A DNA stretch of 64,000 bases from Dichomitus squalens LYAD-421 SS1 (GCF_000275845.1 NW_006766906.1:64484-128483), one strand, 5' to 3'; shown: positions 34,956 through 47,783, numbered from the stretch's first letter. The notes: generated from the sequence alone by a model not told the origin. Translations and numbers: made by a program.

Positions 34956-36092
34956 CTTATGTGTGAAGTCGGACGAGGCTAGGGATGAGATGGGACGGAG
35001 AGCAGGAAGGAGGGACCTTGGTGAAGTATGCGTTGGTATGATATGTGAGTTTCCGAGTCACAGACGGCCCCGCCACTCTGCGCAGTGATGTTGTCGTAAG
35101 ACACACAGCTATTGGACGATAGATATCGGACCGCGTACTAACTCACTGGCAGATAGACGTCCGCGGTTGTTGAAGTCTATCATAGGCTCCTAATTTCCGG
35201 CGGAGCGTGCTAATGTCCACAGTAGCCTCGACGCGAATCTGTAACCACATGGAAGAGCGACATTCAACTGGTCAACAACAAAACAACAGCATATACGACA
35301 TACTGCTCGCATACGGCCATAACGGCAAGGTTTAGCTCTGTCAAGGCTGTTCGCGTGCGAGTGTGTCGTGCTGATAGAAGCCACTCAACGCCATCGCAAC
35401 CCCCCGTGAGTACGAACGTGGCATCTGCAGGTTTGCTTCTCCATCTTCATCTGCCAATGGTGAGGCTGTGAACACGACGCGCAAATGCAGTGTTGAACAA
35501 CGAAAGTCACCATGCATACCACTACGTAGCTTTCGACGGACACCACCAAACGACTCTCATATAAGATTGCCAGAGATGAAAGACTGGAAGACGTCGAGAA
35601 TGATTTCACTTGCTACGCGTCCTCGAAATTCGTTAGGAATACGGTCCTGGGGGGGTCGGGAGTCAAGTGGACATCAAAGAGCGCATCGGCGTCTATCTGT
35701 GCTTCTTGCTAGGCGCCGATCCGTGGACTTCGATCGGGAGGGCCTTAGGTCGAACCGCACAGCATGTCCAGATATTTGCCAGCAGTAGACCAATGCGATG
35801 TTGTATATACATAGCGATCTCATGATCATACATTGCAGATATATCTTCTTTCCCGTCCTCGCACGGCCCGTTATAACTTTGTTCGAAAGCGCACAGACAT
35901 AAGCAGCCAACCAAGCCAATGGTCCATCGACACCTCCAACCCCCAGTCCGCCCACAGCCCTCATTCTCTACCCCTTCTACCCGCTCATCGCTCTCCAAGG
36001 ATTACCCTACGTCCGGAAAGGACTGTGATATCATACGTCGGTGCGACGGACGCGAAGCAGCAGACACCAGACCAGGCAGAAAACAAGAGAGC
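34956..36092. other. intergenic
   Basis: About 1.1 kb with no supported gene, upstream of SSP-C and downstream of the kinase. On the minus strand near 35,230 a stretch reading RVEATVDIS faintly recalls the third-exon region of the SSP family. I do not claim it. Confidence 0.4.
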
Positions 36093-38007
<1,915 letters not shown>

Positions 38008-38131
38008 CTCTTGATCCTTCTTGCTGTAGGAATGCTAGGAGAACGTGAACGGGGATGCGGATAGCAACAGACGAATGGTGGAAGAGGGAGAGGAGCACGG
38101 AGGGACGTAGAGCAATGGCTGTTACTTATAA

Positions 38132-38509
38132 TTAGGGTTCTAGCAGTCTGATCAGGCTACTCACACCTATTCGATCGGCGTCGCCCCGTCCCTCCGGCCC
38201 ATCACCGGACGCTGTCCCCTCGGTGGTCGCGTGGTTGCCGGCGAGGCCGTGCGGCTCTGGCTGTGAAAGGTCCGAGGGAGGCGCCGCGTTGGCCGGTGCA
38301 AGCTGCGTTGCGGACGACGCCCATCCAGTTTCGCTTGTCTTTGACTTCTCTCTGTCCACCGCCTGCTTCTGTGGCTGATGCGCGCTCGTATATCGATGGC
38401 CACTGGCACCTTCCCCGCTCCTCCTGCCTTCCGTATCCGAATAGGTCGACCGCTTATCCTTGCGCCGCAAATGGACGCTGTGGACAGACCGACTTTGCTG
38501 CGTGCCCAT
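38132..38509 (-). CDS. hypothetical 125-residue protein, possibly myristoylated
   Basis: An open frame just upstream of the kinase gene on the same strand. It opens MGTQQSRS, which fits the N-myristoylation rule (Gly2, Ser6). The rest is hydrophilic, rich in Ser, Gly, Arg and Asp, and looks disordered. A good splice donor (GTGAGT) follows codon 115 at 38,159-38,164, so this may be the first exon of a longer gene or an alternative 5' exon of the kinase rather than a complete protein. I found no acceptor that joins it in frame to the kinase ATG. It is low confidence as a real gene. Confidence 0.3.
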   Translation of the reverse strand: MGTQQSRSVHSVHLRRKDKRSTYSDTEGRRSGEGASGHRYTSAHQPQKQAVDREKSKTSETGWASSATQLAPANAAPPSDLSQPEPHGLAGNHATTEGTASGDGPEGRGDADRIGVSSLIRLLEP

Positions 38510-40025
38510 GCTGCTGACTATGGCTGAGAATCGACGATGTAAAGATGATTATACGGGGCTACGATATGGATAGCTGCGACGTGGCTCAGAGCGTTGGGAA
38601 ACGAAGAACGGTACCGGGTATGGACACCACTGTCCGCGACGTCTTATATACAAGTCCTGACCCTTCTCCCTCTTCCATTTCGCCACGCCCATGAGGCGTG
38701 TTCCGAGGAACGATCACGGCAAACCGCCTCTGAACGGACTTGACACCGCTGCCGTCCCTATACTCCATGACAGCTTCCAGAGGCTGTGATGCACTGCCCG
38801 ACAAGCGCGATGAGCGAGTCCGCACGGCTCCGGACCCGACCTCCCTAGTCTCTCGCTGTCCATATATTCGGCCATCCCAGGAGCGCCACCATGATCTCAT
38901 GCACCTATTGACGGGTGTACGACGTACTGTGCTGCGAATACCTCGGTTGGTATAGCTTCCATGCTCAATTCGCGTTGCTTGCGGGACCTGTACGGATAGT
39001 AAGTACGCTATATGCGTCTATGATATCGTGGCCGACATATCGGGGATCACTTGGCTACTTGATGGGTACGTTCGCTTCGAATCATGATCACCCGCTGTTC
39101 GACAGAGCCCGAGCCCAGGCGTCGTTCACGAGGCCGTCATGAAGATGCACGGTTCACTCTTCATAGCGATGCAGGATTATGTCATTGCATCGCTGCTTGT
39201 CCTTGTCATTCATATACTCTCGATTTGCTATGCTTGGTGGATGAGTACCTGCCTCGCAACTATTGATTACAGCGCCATGGCTCGCCGTATCTCCGCGAAT
39301 ATTGGCGCGCGTCAGCCATAACCCACGCCTATCCGCAGCCTTTGTCCACGTCTACAGTACACCTTTGCATCATCTCAGAATGGATGTCGGTGCAGCGTAC
39401 TTGCAGGTGGGGGTATCGAGGCCACCTATCACAATTTGCAGGCCTTGGTGTGGCTCCCGCCAAATGGTCTCCTGGAAGTACCGTCGCAGTCGCGGAGGTG
39501 TGCTCGATGATGTCAAGTACTGGGATTGTCGGTTTCGCACTATTGCGCTATTGACTTAAGTACGGAGGGCCACGCGGTCAGTGGCCATGCATTACATATG
39601 ATACAAAGCCTTCCTTACCTCACTTGCTCTCTACCGTCAACACTCTTCGCGATGCAGGATCACGTTGACCCCGAGAAGAGTTCCTTTATCGATTGGAATG
39701 AGAAGACAATTGAGGAGCCGAAGCGTTGTTGTCTTCAGGCTTGCCTTCGGGGGTGAAGAAGAACGGGAAGCTTGGTTGTCGTGCTCACATAATTTGTCGT
39801 CTTCACGGCCAGTATGTGCACCATCATGTCTACACTCGAACCTGACCAGTACGACGGCCCTTGCCACGAGAACGTTGATTGGACTAGAGACGTGTGGCAT
39901 GGAAGCACAGCAGCCCGCTCAGCCCCGAAAAGATTGAGAATCTCTACCTGCATGTCCTATCCACCGCGCATTCTCAAACGTAGCTCGATCCCGGGTCCTG
40001 CGTCCGCACTCGCCTTCTCTCGCTA
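38510..40025. other. intergenic
   Basis: About 1.5 kb with no supported gene. A 60-codon hydrophobic open frame at 39,139-39,321 and a 104-codon minus-strand frame at 38,586-38,900 have no recognisable features. Confidence 0.4.
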
Positions 40026-41310
40026 ATGAGCGATGCGCCCACACATCGCAGGCCCCCCGGTGACCTGCACGCCCCCAAGGCGCTTTTCGAGGTCTTCCAG
40101 GCCGAGTTTGGCATCCCCGCATCCGACGAGCTCTCGCCCTACCACGCAGGCACTCCCGAGTCTCGTTCGGCGAATGCCGACATTCTGAACTACCCGAGCC
40201 CGAAGGCATGGTTCGACCAGTACTTCCCGGCCATGAACTCCCCTCTTGATCAAGCGCACTCCATTCTCGACGAGGGAGGACAAAGACCCGCGCGACTCAG
40301 ACGCGGACAGACACCGCGACGCCGTGCCCGCATTCCGTGGCTACAGCGCAGACGGCGAGGCGCAGGGCCAGCTTGTGGTCGTGAACTACGGCAGGAACTT
40401 GACACTGTTCCAACAACATATAGGTGTGAGTGACAACCACATATTGGTGCATATTAACAGCTTACTGACATAGTCGATTGTGTCGTGGCAGACCTGGCAG
40501 GGGAGGTACGGTGACCCCGGCCGGGTTCTTCCGCACCTCGGCCTCGTTGCACTCCGTCTCGCCGAATCATTCATCCTCTCGCTCAACACGACCTACTACG
40601 CGCATAGGCCAGATAAGTACCTTCACGAGGTCGACGAGGGCCTCGGCGCGAGCGCGGACATCTCTGGCCTGCGGAAGAGCATTGCTCGTCTGCAGGGTGC
40701 GAGCAGGGCGCTTGACAAGGAAAGGGAGACCGCGGAACAACATATGCGTGAGCTCCTCGACAAATTCCTGCACCCTGGACAGAACATTCATACTGGCATC
40801 GGCACGGACCCCAGTACTCCCTCCATCAACATAGCTACAGCTCGCGGTTCGACGGCCTCCCGCTCCCGAAAAAGCTTTGGAGGGTGCTGGACAAGCTATT
40901 TGGGCACGGAAGCTCGCCGCGGGTGGGATCCGATCCGTAAGCTGTTCAAGGCCGTGGAGCGTGTGCAGACAGCGAACGCGAAGCTGATAGCATTCGAGCA
41001 CAGTTTCATCTCAGAGGAGGGCGTTGAGGACCGGAAGTGGTATACACACCTGGGTGTCGCACTTGGCAAGTGGCAAGGTACGTGGATGTTGTTTCCTCTC
41101 TATTGGACATCGTCGGGTTCCGCGGTGCAAGTGCGCGGATATGTGGTGTCTCTGGGTATCTCTGGTGTGCGGGGCAAGCATTGGACGCAATCCTGATGTT
41201 TCTTCTTTGCAGGCTAAGGAGTGACCACTTTCCCGTCGATTACGGAAGCGCCGACAATAGAAGGAAGTCTCACATTGGCGGAACAGGAGGCAAGGTGTGT
41301 CTATGCGTCA
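40026..41310 (+). pseudogene. glutamate carboxypeptidase II-like, catalytic core deleted
   Basis: Remnant of an M28B/transferrin-receptor-superfamily peptidase (GCPII type). The N-terminal part matches well: ALFEVFQAEFGIPASDE, YHAGTPESRSA, AWFDQYFPAMNSPLDQA. A frameshift at about 40,265-40,280 follows, then DAVPAFRGYSADGEAQGQLV and VVNYGRN to about 40,400. Within the next 80 bases the sequence jumps to the C-terminal dimerisation domain: YGDPGRVLPHLGLVALRLAE, LNTTYYA, LRKSIARLQGAS, KLIAFEHSFISEEG, DRKWYTHLGVALGKWQ. The metal-binding peptidase domain, about 400 residues, is gone. The last intron (donor GTACGT, about 41,075) is kept, but the conserved Gly-Tyr-Gly after it reads Gly-stop-Gly (TAA at about 41,216). 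A final piece TTFPSITEAPTIEG is still visible. Confidence 0.85.
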
Positions 41311-42676
41311 TTGGACAAGCTGCCTCTAGTAGAGAGGCTTGTGCCAATGCTGTGGCATGTTTCTAACCCCTGCTTTCGTGCATCGCTGAACTCGGCATGT
41401 GCTTGGTTGGATACATTCCCTAGTTTACATTATGTATTACATGCGTTTTGTTTTCGCGCTGCCCTGACACACTGGGGGAAGAGTCTCGTCAGCATGATGT
41501 GGAGAGCGTTCACAGTCTGACCAAGAGTGCCATCGGAACTGCCAGGTTCAATCGCTTGTTCGGCATCGACACGCTCCTGAAGACACACGCGGCCTCCTGG
41601 CCCCTTGATATGTATGTCAGCGGGTGGACTTGCGTAGAACCTGGTAGCACCCGTCGACCCTCTCGCAGATGCCTATTCCCACTCGACATGGCTAAACATC
41701 TGCAGCGGTTCAGCCAGGCCTCCTGTCTCGAAACGAATACCCGAACTTCCTGGATTGCAGCACACATATTACGTTTCCGGATCGCCCGAGGTTTCCCCCA
41801 CTGACAAACATCGTCCGCTGCCGCTATCGAGCCTCTGGCTACACTGTCATAAGTCACATTTTTGGGTACCGACTAACATGACACATCCATGCCTGTGCGT
41901 CCAGAGGAAACCTTGTCTCGCCAACATTACACCATGTAAAATCTAACTAGCCCCGGTCGGAATTGGCTTCTGAATCTCATAGCCGCTCGTATCAAGTACG
42001 TCCGTATTTTCCCAGCTTGAATGGGACACAGGCACAGCCTCGGCAATACGACTTGATGATGCGGTCATGAGGGATGTGGCTATGCTGCCGCGAGCTTGTC
42101 CAACGTGCCGTCGCGCTGTTGTCAAATTCCTCAGATGATGGCTTTTGACAACGACGAAGCTCGATATCGTCCAAAGTGACTTTGGCTTGGCTTGCACACC
42201 CAGTCACCCAGCTTGAGAGATCCTCCCCAAACCCACAACCATCGTGCGTGCGGCATACGGAATATCACGAAGAGCTCGCAGCAGTCCGGCTACCGTTTAG
42301 CGTGCTAGTGATGATCGAGAAGGCGGCGAGAAGAGAGTGCCGATGCTTCAGTAGGACAGTGTGTGCATTGGCGATGACGAGTTCAAATCGCGCTATCCTT
42401 CGAAGTGCGGCTCGTGTTGATCCGCTGACCTGTTGCTGACAGGCAATCCCCGAAGGAGCGACTGAGGTCGAGTCCGGCAAAACCACCCACATTGCCATCA
42501 TGCTGAACCGTCGGCCGCATAACGTCAAACTACTCATCGGTTGCGTACTTGTGTCTTCATTCCCATGATGCACTCTATGTTTAGCAACAGACGGACATCG
42601 ACCGCCGCGAGGCTTTGGAGTACAAAAAGGGGACACACTTTGGCTAACACTCCCTATCCTCTGCCCACAGTACAAG
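41311..42676. other. intergenic
   Basis: About 1.4 kb without a supported gene, between the peptidase remnant and SSP-D. Several open frames of 80-180 codons overlap on both strands (for example 42,265-42,801, minus) and cancel each other as evidence. Confidence 0.4.
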
Positions 42677-43262
42677 ATGCGCCTCTCCGTTTTTGCTGTC
42701 ATCGCTGCTGCCTTCGCTGCTGTCGGCGCCGTCCCGACTGGTGAGTCGTCTTGACGATTTTCCATTCGCAAGCCGCGCTCGTTCCATAAGTTTATACGCA
42801 TTCAACAGCAGGCCCTGAGGTCGTCACCCCCGGCTCCGGCGACATCATCGGCTTGTAAGTTGTCGTTCGACTTCAAGTATGTGAACCCCGTAAGTCGAAG
42901 TTTACGCCTCATCAGTCTTCAGTCCATTGACCACAATGAACGCTGCTCTTCCAATAGAGCCGCATCGAGAGCCAATACGAGTCCATTCTCATCGCGACGC
43001 TCAACAATGCTACCACCGAAAATGGCTTTGATCCCCAACCTGAATTCTCTAAGACGGATCCCACCACGGCGACCGCTCGTCTTAATGTTGACTCCACCAA
43101 GGTTGCTGAGGGCGATCACAGTGAGAACTGTTGACTTTCGAGTCTGGATGAGGCCACATTGCTAATCTTACACTGTTCACAGATTTCACCGTGACTGAGT
43201 CTGGCCTTCCCGGGGTTATCTACTCCACCAGCTTCCCTGTCAGCCTCAACTACGATGTCTGA
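42677..43262 (+). pseudogene. small secreted protein SSP-D, frame broken by 7 bases
   Basis: Same four-exon plan as SSP-A, B and E: 42677-42740, 42809-42889, 42958-43120, 43183-43262. The signal peptide (MRLSVFAVIAAAFAAVGAV) is intact, as are EVVTPGSGDIIGL, FDFKYVNP, ILIATLNNATTENGF, TATARLNVDSTKVAEGDH, NFTVTESG and VSLNYDV. However exon 2 is 81 bases, not the 74 of SSP-A and SSP-B, and the extra 7 bases (TTGTAAG before TTGT at 42,853-42,863) shift the frame and create TAA. Removing them would leave a normal 126-residue frame. The insert also looks like a splice donor (GTAAGT), but the only nearby acceptor would give an intron too short to splice. It is a very recent loss, a polymorphism or a sequence error. 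Confidence 0.65.
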
Positions 43263-43538
43263 GGTATTCGAGTCACGGCATATGACCGTGTTTCTGTACA
43301 TCGAATTGGACATGTCTGTTCTTGCACGTCTGTTACCATGGACTGATACTAATGCGCCTGGATGTCTAATATATCGAGAAATGTGCTCCATTGGATGGAT
43401 TGATCCTCATACGATGGAGATGGAGGTGTTGTACAGATCTCGAGAGTAGGCGGACTAAGTAGAGGCTGGGGAAGAAAAGCATTCACCTAATGACCTTTCG
43501 TGGCTTCGCTCACATTGTCGGAAGGAACGGAAAAAGAA

Positions 43539-43619
43539 CGACCAACCTGGGAGTCGAACCCAGAATCTTCAGCTCATCCTCGCCGGAAACTGACGCCTTA
43601 ACCATTAGGCCAGCCGGCC
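43539..43619 (-). tRNA. tRNA-Arg (anticodon CCG), with 8-base intron
   Basis: A full cloverleaf can be drawn on the minus strand. The acceptor stem is GGCCGGC/GTTGGTC (7 pairs including three G-U); the D-arm is GCCT-AATGGTTA-AGGC; the anticodon stem is TCAGT/GCTGA with loop TTCCGGA once the intron is removed; the variable loop is AGATT; the T-arm is CTGGG-TTCGACT-CCCAG; the discriminator base is G. The 8-base intron CGAGGATG lies one base 3' of the anticodon, the standard place. Mature length without CCA is 73. The body (TGGCCTAATGG..AAGGCGTC and AGATT) resembles other eukaryotic tRNA-Arg of the CGN box. Confidence 0.9.
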
Positions 43620-43734
43620 GTAGAACGTTTGGCTTAAAGAGTGTGTATAACAAGTAGGGAATACGTTCGGCGTCGCCAGATCCGCGAGTCTGTTTTGCGT
43701 TTATAATTTCCTTCTCATGTCGTTTGCTTTACAT

Positions 43735-43881
43735 GGAACTGACGGCCAAATGGACGCACCCGTCCAAATGGACAACCTGCCTTTTCTGGCACACAGACGC
43801 CCTCTTGGCGCCCAGGCTGTCTGCGCTGCGTGGGCGCTTGTATACCAAAACAGGCAGGTGTCCATTTGGCCGTCAGTTTCC
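43735..43881. repeat. inverted repeat next to the tRNA gene
   Basis: The left arm begins GGAACTGACGGCCAAATGGA (43,735) and ends CCTGCCTTTTCTGG (43,789). The right arm (43,845-43,881) is its near-exact reverse complement, CCAAAACAGGCAGGTGTCCA continuing to GTCAGTTTCC. The left arm carries one extra copy of an 18-base segment (43,755-43,772) whose end repeats CCAAATGGA. Spacer is about 55 bases. It looks like a small non-autonomous element or MITE with terminal repeats GGAAACTGACGGCC, inserted about 115 bases from the tRNA. Confidence 0.75.
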
Positions 43882-44719
43882 TGTATCTGTGTTCTCTCTG
43901 CCTGCTCAAATCATCAACCCGTTATGTAACGGTTCATTTCAGCTGAAAGGTTGCACGATCTAGGTCGCATGAGTTTTGAGTGACGCCGGATACGAAGTTT
44001 CTAGACGAAGCCACAACAGAGGTCGGTTGAGAGGCCGCCGAACGTCCTCTATTTCTGCCAGAACCACCTCGATACCCCGCCCGACCTCAAGGTCTCAAGT
44101 CCTTGCCACCATGCCGGCTCACGGGTGCACCGTATTTGGTCAGTTTGAATCGATCTCGCTTCTGATCAGTTGACTCCCGCTCACCCGGGTATGTACACGG
44201 ACCCGCTGCAAGTCTACGAGGTCCTTGTCCTCTGCCTACTGGACCAGAATGGATCACATCTTCCCTCAAAATGCATTCGATTGGCTGCTTTCGCATCAAG
44301 TCATGCTATACTCGACAGAGAGCGGACCGATAGAAGCATCAACGAAGACCATGGCGGTCGTTTCGGACACTGGCCTGAGCGTCGTAATATTAGCAGGCGC
44401 GAACTTGAGCTTCGGTCCGAGGAAAGTACTAGTATGCTTCTCGACCCGGACCGTGACCCAGTAAGCTTCCCACATGTGTCGTTTCATGATCGCAGACCAG
44501 CCGCTCCGACGTTTAGAACTGCGAGCGTGGTGCATTGAACTGTTGCTTCCATAGCCGACTAAGGTGTCAGCGTAGCATGAGCGCATGTACGTCGGCTAAT
44601 GCCAGCGAAATCCCGGGCATGCATGGCAATGCCGCATATTTCTGACACTTTTATAGCACCTGCAGGGCGGGCTCACTTCTCATTCATCGCTCGCAAAGTC
44701 AGCTCGGTGAAACGACAAG
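43882..44719. other. intergenic
   Basis: Spacer with overlapping short frames on both strands at 44,087-44,590. I recognise no domain and support no gene. Confidence 0.45.
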
Positions 44720-45313
44720 ATGCGCTCGTTCCTCTTTTTTCCTACCGTCGTCACGCTTGGGGTCATTGGTTCTATTGGGGTCCAAGCCGGTATGTTCAAG
44801 CGTCATCTTTTGTACACTCATAGCTTATCCGGGCATTCACTACTACCATGTAGCTGAGCCCACCGTCCCTACTTTGCTGACCCCTACCCCGGGCGAAGTC
44901 CTTGGTGCCGCATTCCCCTTCAAATATGTGAACCCTGTGAGCACTTCGGTCCTGCTCGCCATTCCTCTGTTGCCGCAGGCGTGGCGACTGACGTTATCAC
45001 CTAGAATCGTACTGCAGAGTCCAATCCTCGAGCAGCGTCGAGCTTGATTGGAGTGCTCTTCAACACGACCTACCAGAACGGCTTCTTCCCATCCTTCTCC
45101 AACTCCGATCCTACTACTGCCGAGACTACGCTCACAATCGACTCTAGCGTTATTGCGGAGGGCGCATATAGTGAGCGAAATCGTTGTGCCATACCAAACA
45201 AGGCGATATCAGCAAGCCGACTCCGTTTCTCAGACTTTTCTCTCACAGAGGTCAATGTTCAAAGCGGCAGTCAGTTCTCCACCAACTTCGCGGTCACCGT
45301 CTCGTACCAGTAA
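44720..45313 (+). CDS. small secreted protein SSP-E
   Basis: Four exons: 44720-44789, 44854-44936, 45005-45170, 45234-45313; 132 residues, phases 1, 0, 1 as in SSP-A and B. A signal peptide (MRSFLFFPTVVTLGVIGSIG) precedes the mature part. Landmarks are LLTPTPGEVLGAAFPFKYVN, then SLIGVLFNTTYQNGFFPSF, TAETTLTIDSSVIAEGAY, NFSLTEV across the last intron, and the end strand FAVTVSYQ. N-glycosylation sites are present (NRT, NTT). It is nearest by eye to SSP-D, its neighbour on the same strand. There is no GPI signal and no cysteine in the mature part. The function is unknown. Confidence 0.82.
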
Positions 45314-45939
45314 CTGTAGTTCCAAGTACATATTCTCCATACAAGATAACCTATCAGGGCAATTGAGCCTGCATCTCATCTTGCGGCAGAAGTCCGCACG
45401 TTAATGTTGGCTTTAAGGATCGGTGCGCTTCGGCGCTCTGATTTATACAGCATACGGCAGTGTACACACGTGACTAACGCTGGCGGCTTTCTTAAATGCC
45501 GTAAACTTCCCCCTCATACGCCCAAGACATGCATCCTACCAACGCCATTGCTAACTCTACGACAGCCGCTCTGCATGAAATAATAGTTCAGTCGTGCCAA
45601 GCATAGCTCGGTGAATATGCTCCGGGCGCAACTCAATACCTTGTCGCTGCAAATTGTCGGCCACCCAACGCCATCGAGCGGTACCGCGTTGGGTGCTGGT
45701 ATGACTCCGAGAGGCCTTCACATATATAGAGCATCGACTTTGGCGTCAGACCCGACGACTTCAGACTTGACAACGTCCTATGATGTCGAGACAAACCACC
45801 CTTGGTAGGTTCTCCGAGATTTGTCTGTGGTAAGGATTGCTCAGTATGATGGTCAGTAGGAAGCGGCGACATCTCGTTGAAAGAGATATCACGCGAAACC
45901 TTGTTGCCGGAGATATCCTCGCATTCCAGAGGCGTTGCA
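45314..45939. other. intergenic, may hold a 5' exon of the next gene
   Basis: The frame of the BAHD gene stays open and protein-like for about 90 bases upstream of its first ATG (reading DISLKEISRETLLPEIS). A small upstream exon is therefore possible, for example starting near 45,782 with donor GTAGGT and acceptor near 45,855. I see nothing else. Confidence 0.4.
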
Positions 45940-47460
45940 ATGACAGTTCCCCTCTCTATCTTGGACAACACTGTCGTTCGATATGCCCTCACGGGTGCCG
46001 TATGGTACCTCGATAAGCCCGCCGTTGAAGACGGTGCGGAGGCCCTTTCGCCGGCAATTCTCACGCGATCTCTCAGGGCGACCGCAAACTCGTACGCCGC
46101 TTGGGCTGGCCAACTCCACTGGATGCCCTACGATCCCAGTGTAACACTTCGCCATGGTCGTGTTGGGATCACCTATGGCTCCACTGCGGACCCCGGGATA
46201 GAGTTGATCGTCGCGGCGAGCTCGCAGACGATCTCTTCACTCCTGCCAAGCAGAGAACAGCGCCTTTCGGATGGATTCTGGGACACGGCATCTTTGCCTT
46301 CGGAGAAGCTCCTTTGTCCCGTCAGACTTGCACTCCACAACACGAATGAATGGGCCGGACGCCCGTCCGTCTCAGTGCAGCTTACTACGTTCGCGTGTGG
46401 AGGCCTCAGCATTGCCGTTAGAATCACACACGTGTTGGCGGATGCAACAGCTTTATTGTGGTTCATCAGGGACTGGAACGCCGTACACCGTGCCCTGCTC
46501 TTCAACCAGCCTCTTCCACATCTCTCCCCCATCTTCGACCCTCGCCTGATCGACAAGGCTGCGGCAGGCAATCTCGATACCAGCGCCCCAGATCCGGGAT
46601 TGTTGAAGATATCCCGGTCGCTTCCCCAGCATCGCTACGATTGGTGGGCATCTGCAGATGGTTGTCCACCGCCGATGCTTCCCCAGACCAGACCGCCGCC
46701 AGAGCTCGAAGGCGCAGATCTAGGACCCCCAGGCGAGCTACTGCCCTGGCACGAATGGGATCTATCTCTCCCTGTCGGTCACTGCCTCATCTACTTCACC
46801 CCGAAGGAGATCGAGAACATGTGGCAAGACGCGTCCTCACAACAGCCCCCGGGTGTCCGGGTCTCGCGCCTCGACGCCCTCCTCGCGTTCGTTTGGAAAT
46901 TGGTCGTCCGCGCGCGGGGACTCGAGCACGACAAGGAACTCGTCAACATGGTCCTCACCATTGGGTTCCGCCCTCGTCTCTCTCCCCCGTTGCCAAACTC
47001 CTTTCTTGGCTCGTGCATCACCAACGCGAGCGCGGCCCTGACAGGCGAGGAAGTCGCCAGCTCTACGACGCTCTCTCCTCTGGCATCGGCTATCCGCGCG
47101 GTCAACGCAAGCTTCACGCCGACAGCTATTGGAGCGCTCCTTCACGACCTCGCGCATGAAGTGAACCCTCAAAGGACCTGGCGCGCGTTCGTGGGGCGTC
47201 GCCACACCCTGGTCACCTCGTGGCTGACGAACGACCCCTACGGGATAGACTTTGGGACGGGGACTGCACCGCGCCTCGTAGAAGCGTTAATGCCGAATAT
47301 AGATGGATGTGTTCACGTCATGGAAGGGGCACCATCTACTTCGGGGAGCGAAGCGCAGTGGCGTTGGTACGACAGGCCAGTTTGTGTGTCGTTGCATGTC
47401 GAGAAGGAAGCGTTGAGGAGGCTGCTGGAAGATCCGGAGCTTAGGAAATATCAGGGTTGA
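45940..47460 (+). CDS. BAHD-type (HXXXD) acyltransferase
   Basis: Transfers acyl groups from CoA to alcohols or amines; fungal members often act in secondary metabolism (trichothecene acetyltransferase-like). The single exon gives 506 residues from this ATG, opening MTVPLSILDNTVVRYALTG, a typical BAHD opening. The catalytic HXXXD motif is present as RITHVLADA at about residue 166, preceded by FACGGLSIAV. The second signature, DFGWG in plants, appears as GIDFGTGTAP. Middle blocks such as RVSRLDALLAFVWKLVVRAR and NSFLGSCITNASA fit the family. The true start may be upstream, since coding-like sequence continues 5' of the ATG. There is no clustered biosynthetic partner within view, so the substrate is unknown. 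Confidence 0.87.
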   Translation: MTVPLSILDNTVVRYALTGAVWYLDKPAVEDGAEALSPAILTRSLRATANSYAAWAGQLHWMPYDPSVTLRHGRVGITYGSTADPGIELIVAASSQTISSLLPSREQRLSDGFWDTASLPSEKLLCPVRLALHNTNEWAGRPSVSVQLTTFACGGLSIAVRITHVLADATALLWFIRDWNAVHRALLFNQPLPHLSPIFDPRLIDKAAAGNLDTSAPDPGLLKISRSLPQHRYDWWASADGCPPPMLPQTRPPPELEGADLGPPGELLPWHEWDLSLPVGHCLIYFTPKEIENMWQDASSQQPPGVRVSRLDALLAFVWKLVVRARGLEHDKELVNMVLTIGFRPRLSPPLPNSFLGSCITNASAALTGEEVASSTTLSPLASAIRAVNASFTPTAIGALLHDLAHEVNPQRTWRAFVGRRHTLVTSWLTNDPYGIDFGTGTAPRLVEALMPNIDGCVHVMEGAPSTSGSEAQWRWYDRPVCVSLHVEKEALRRLLEDPELRKYQG

Positions 47461-47783
47461 ATGGGGAGTATACTGTCGTTATGCTCGTGAAACATGAGAC
47501 GTACGATGTTCGTTGTAGCAATCATCTTGGTTTTCCGGATCTTGTCGATTCCACGTAACAGCTCTCTACGTTAGCATTGGAGGCGCCAGTATGAGCAGAT
47601 CTAGAAGAGGACATCAAGGCTGATAATCTCAAGTGATTGTTGCGGCACCATCCCGGGTAGATCAGCACTAGTAGACATCACCAGCTGAAGAATGGACATA
47701 GTAGGCTTCACGAGTAGTTGTACAAATACACGAATTTGCTCAAATCATCAGCGGTATTTTGTGTTTCCTAGAACCGGATTTCC
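47461..47783. other. intergenic, convergent 3' ends
   Basis: A 320-base spacer where the BAHD gene (+) and the AAA ATPase gene (-) converge. I see no gene. Confidence 0.5.

Noticed and set aside
35190..35300. Possible sixth member of the secreted family
   Set aside because: Only a short stretch (RVEATVDIS) recalls exon 3; no signal peptide, EGxY or end strand is nearby.
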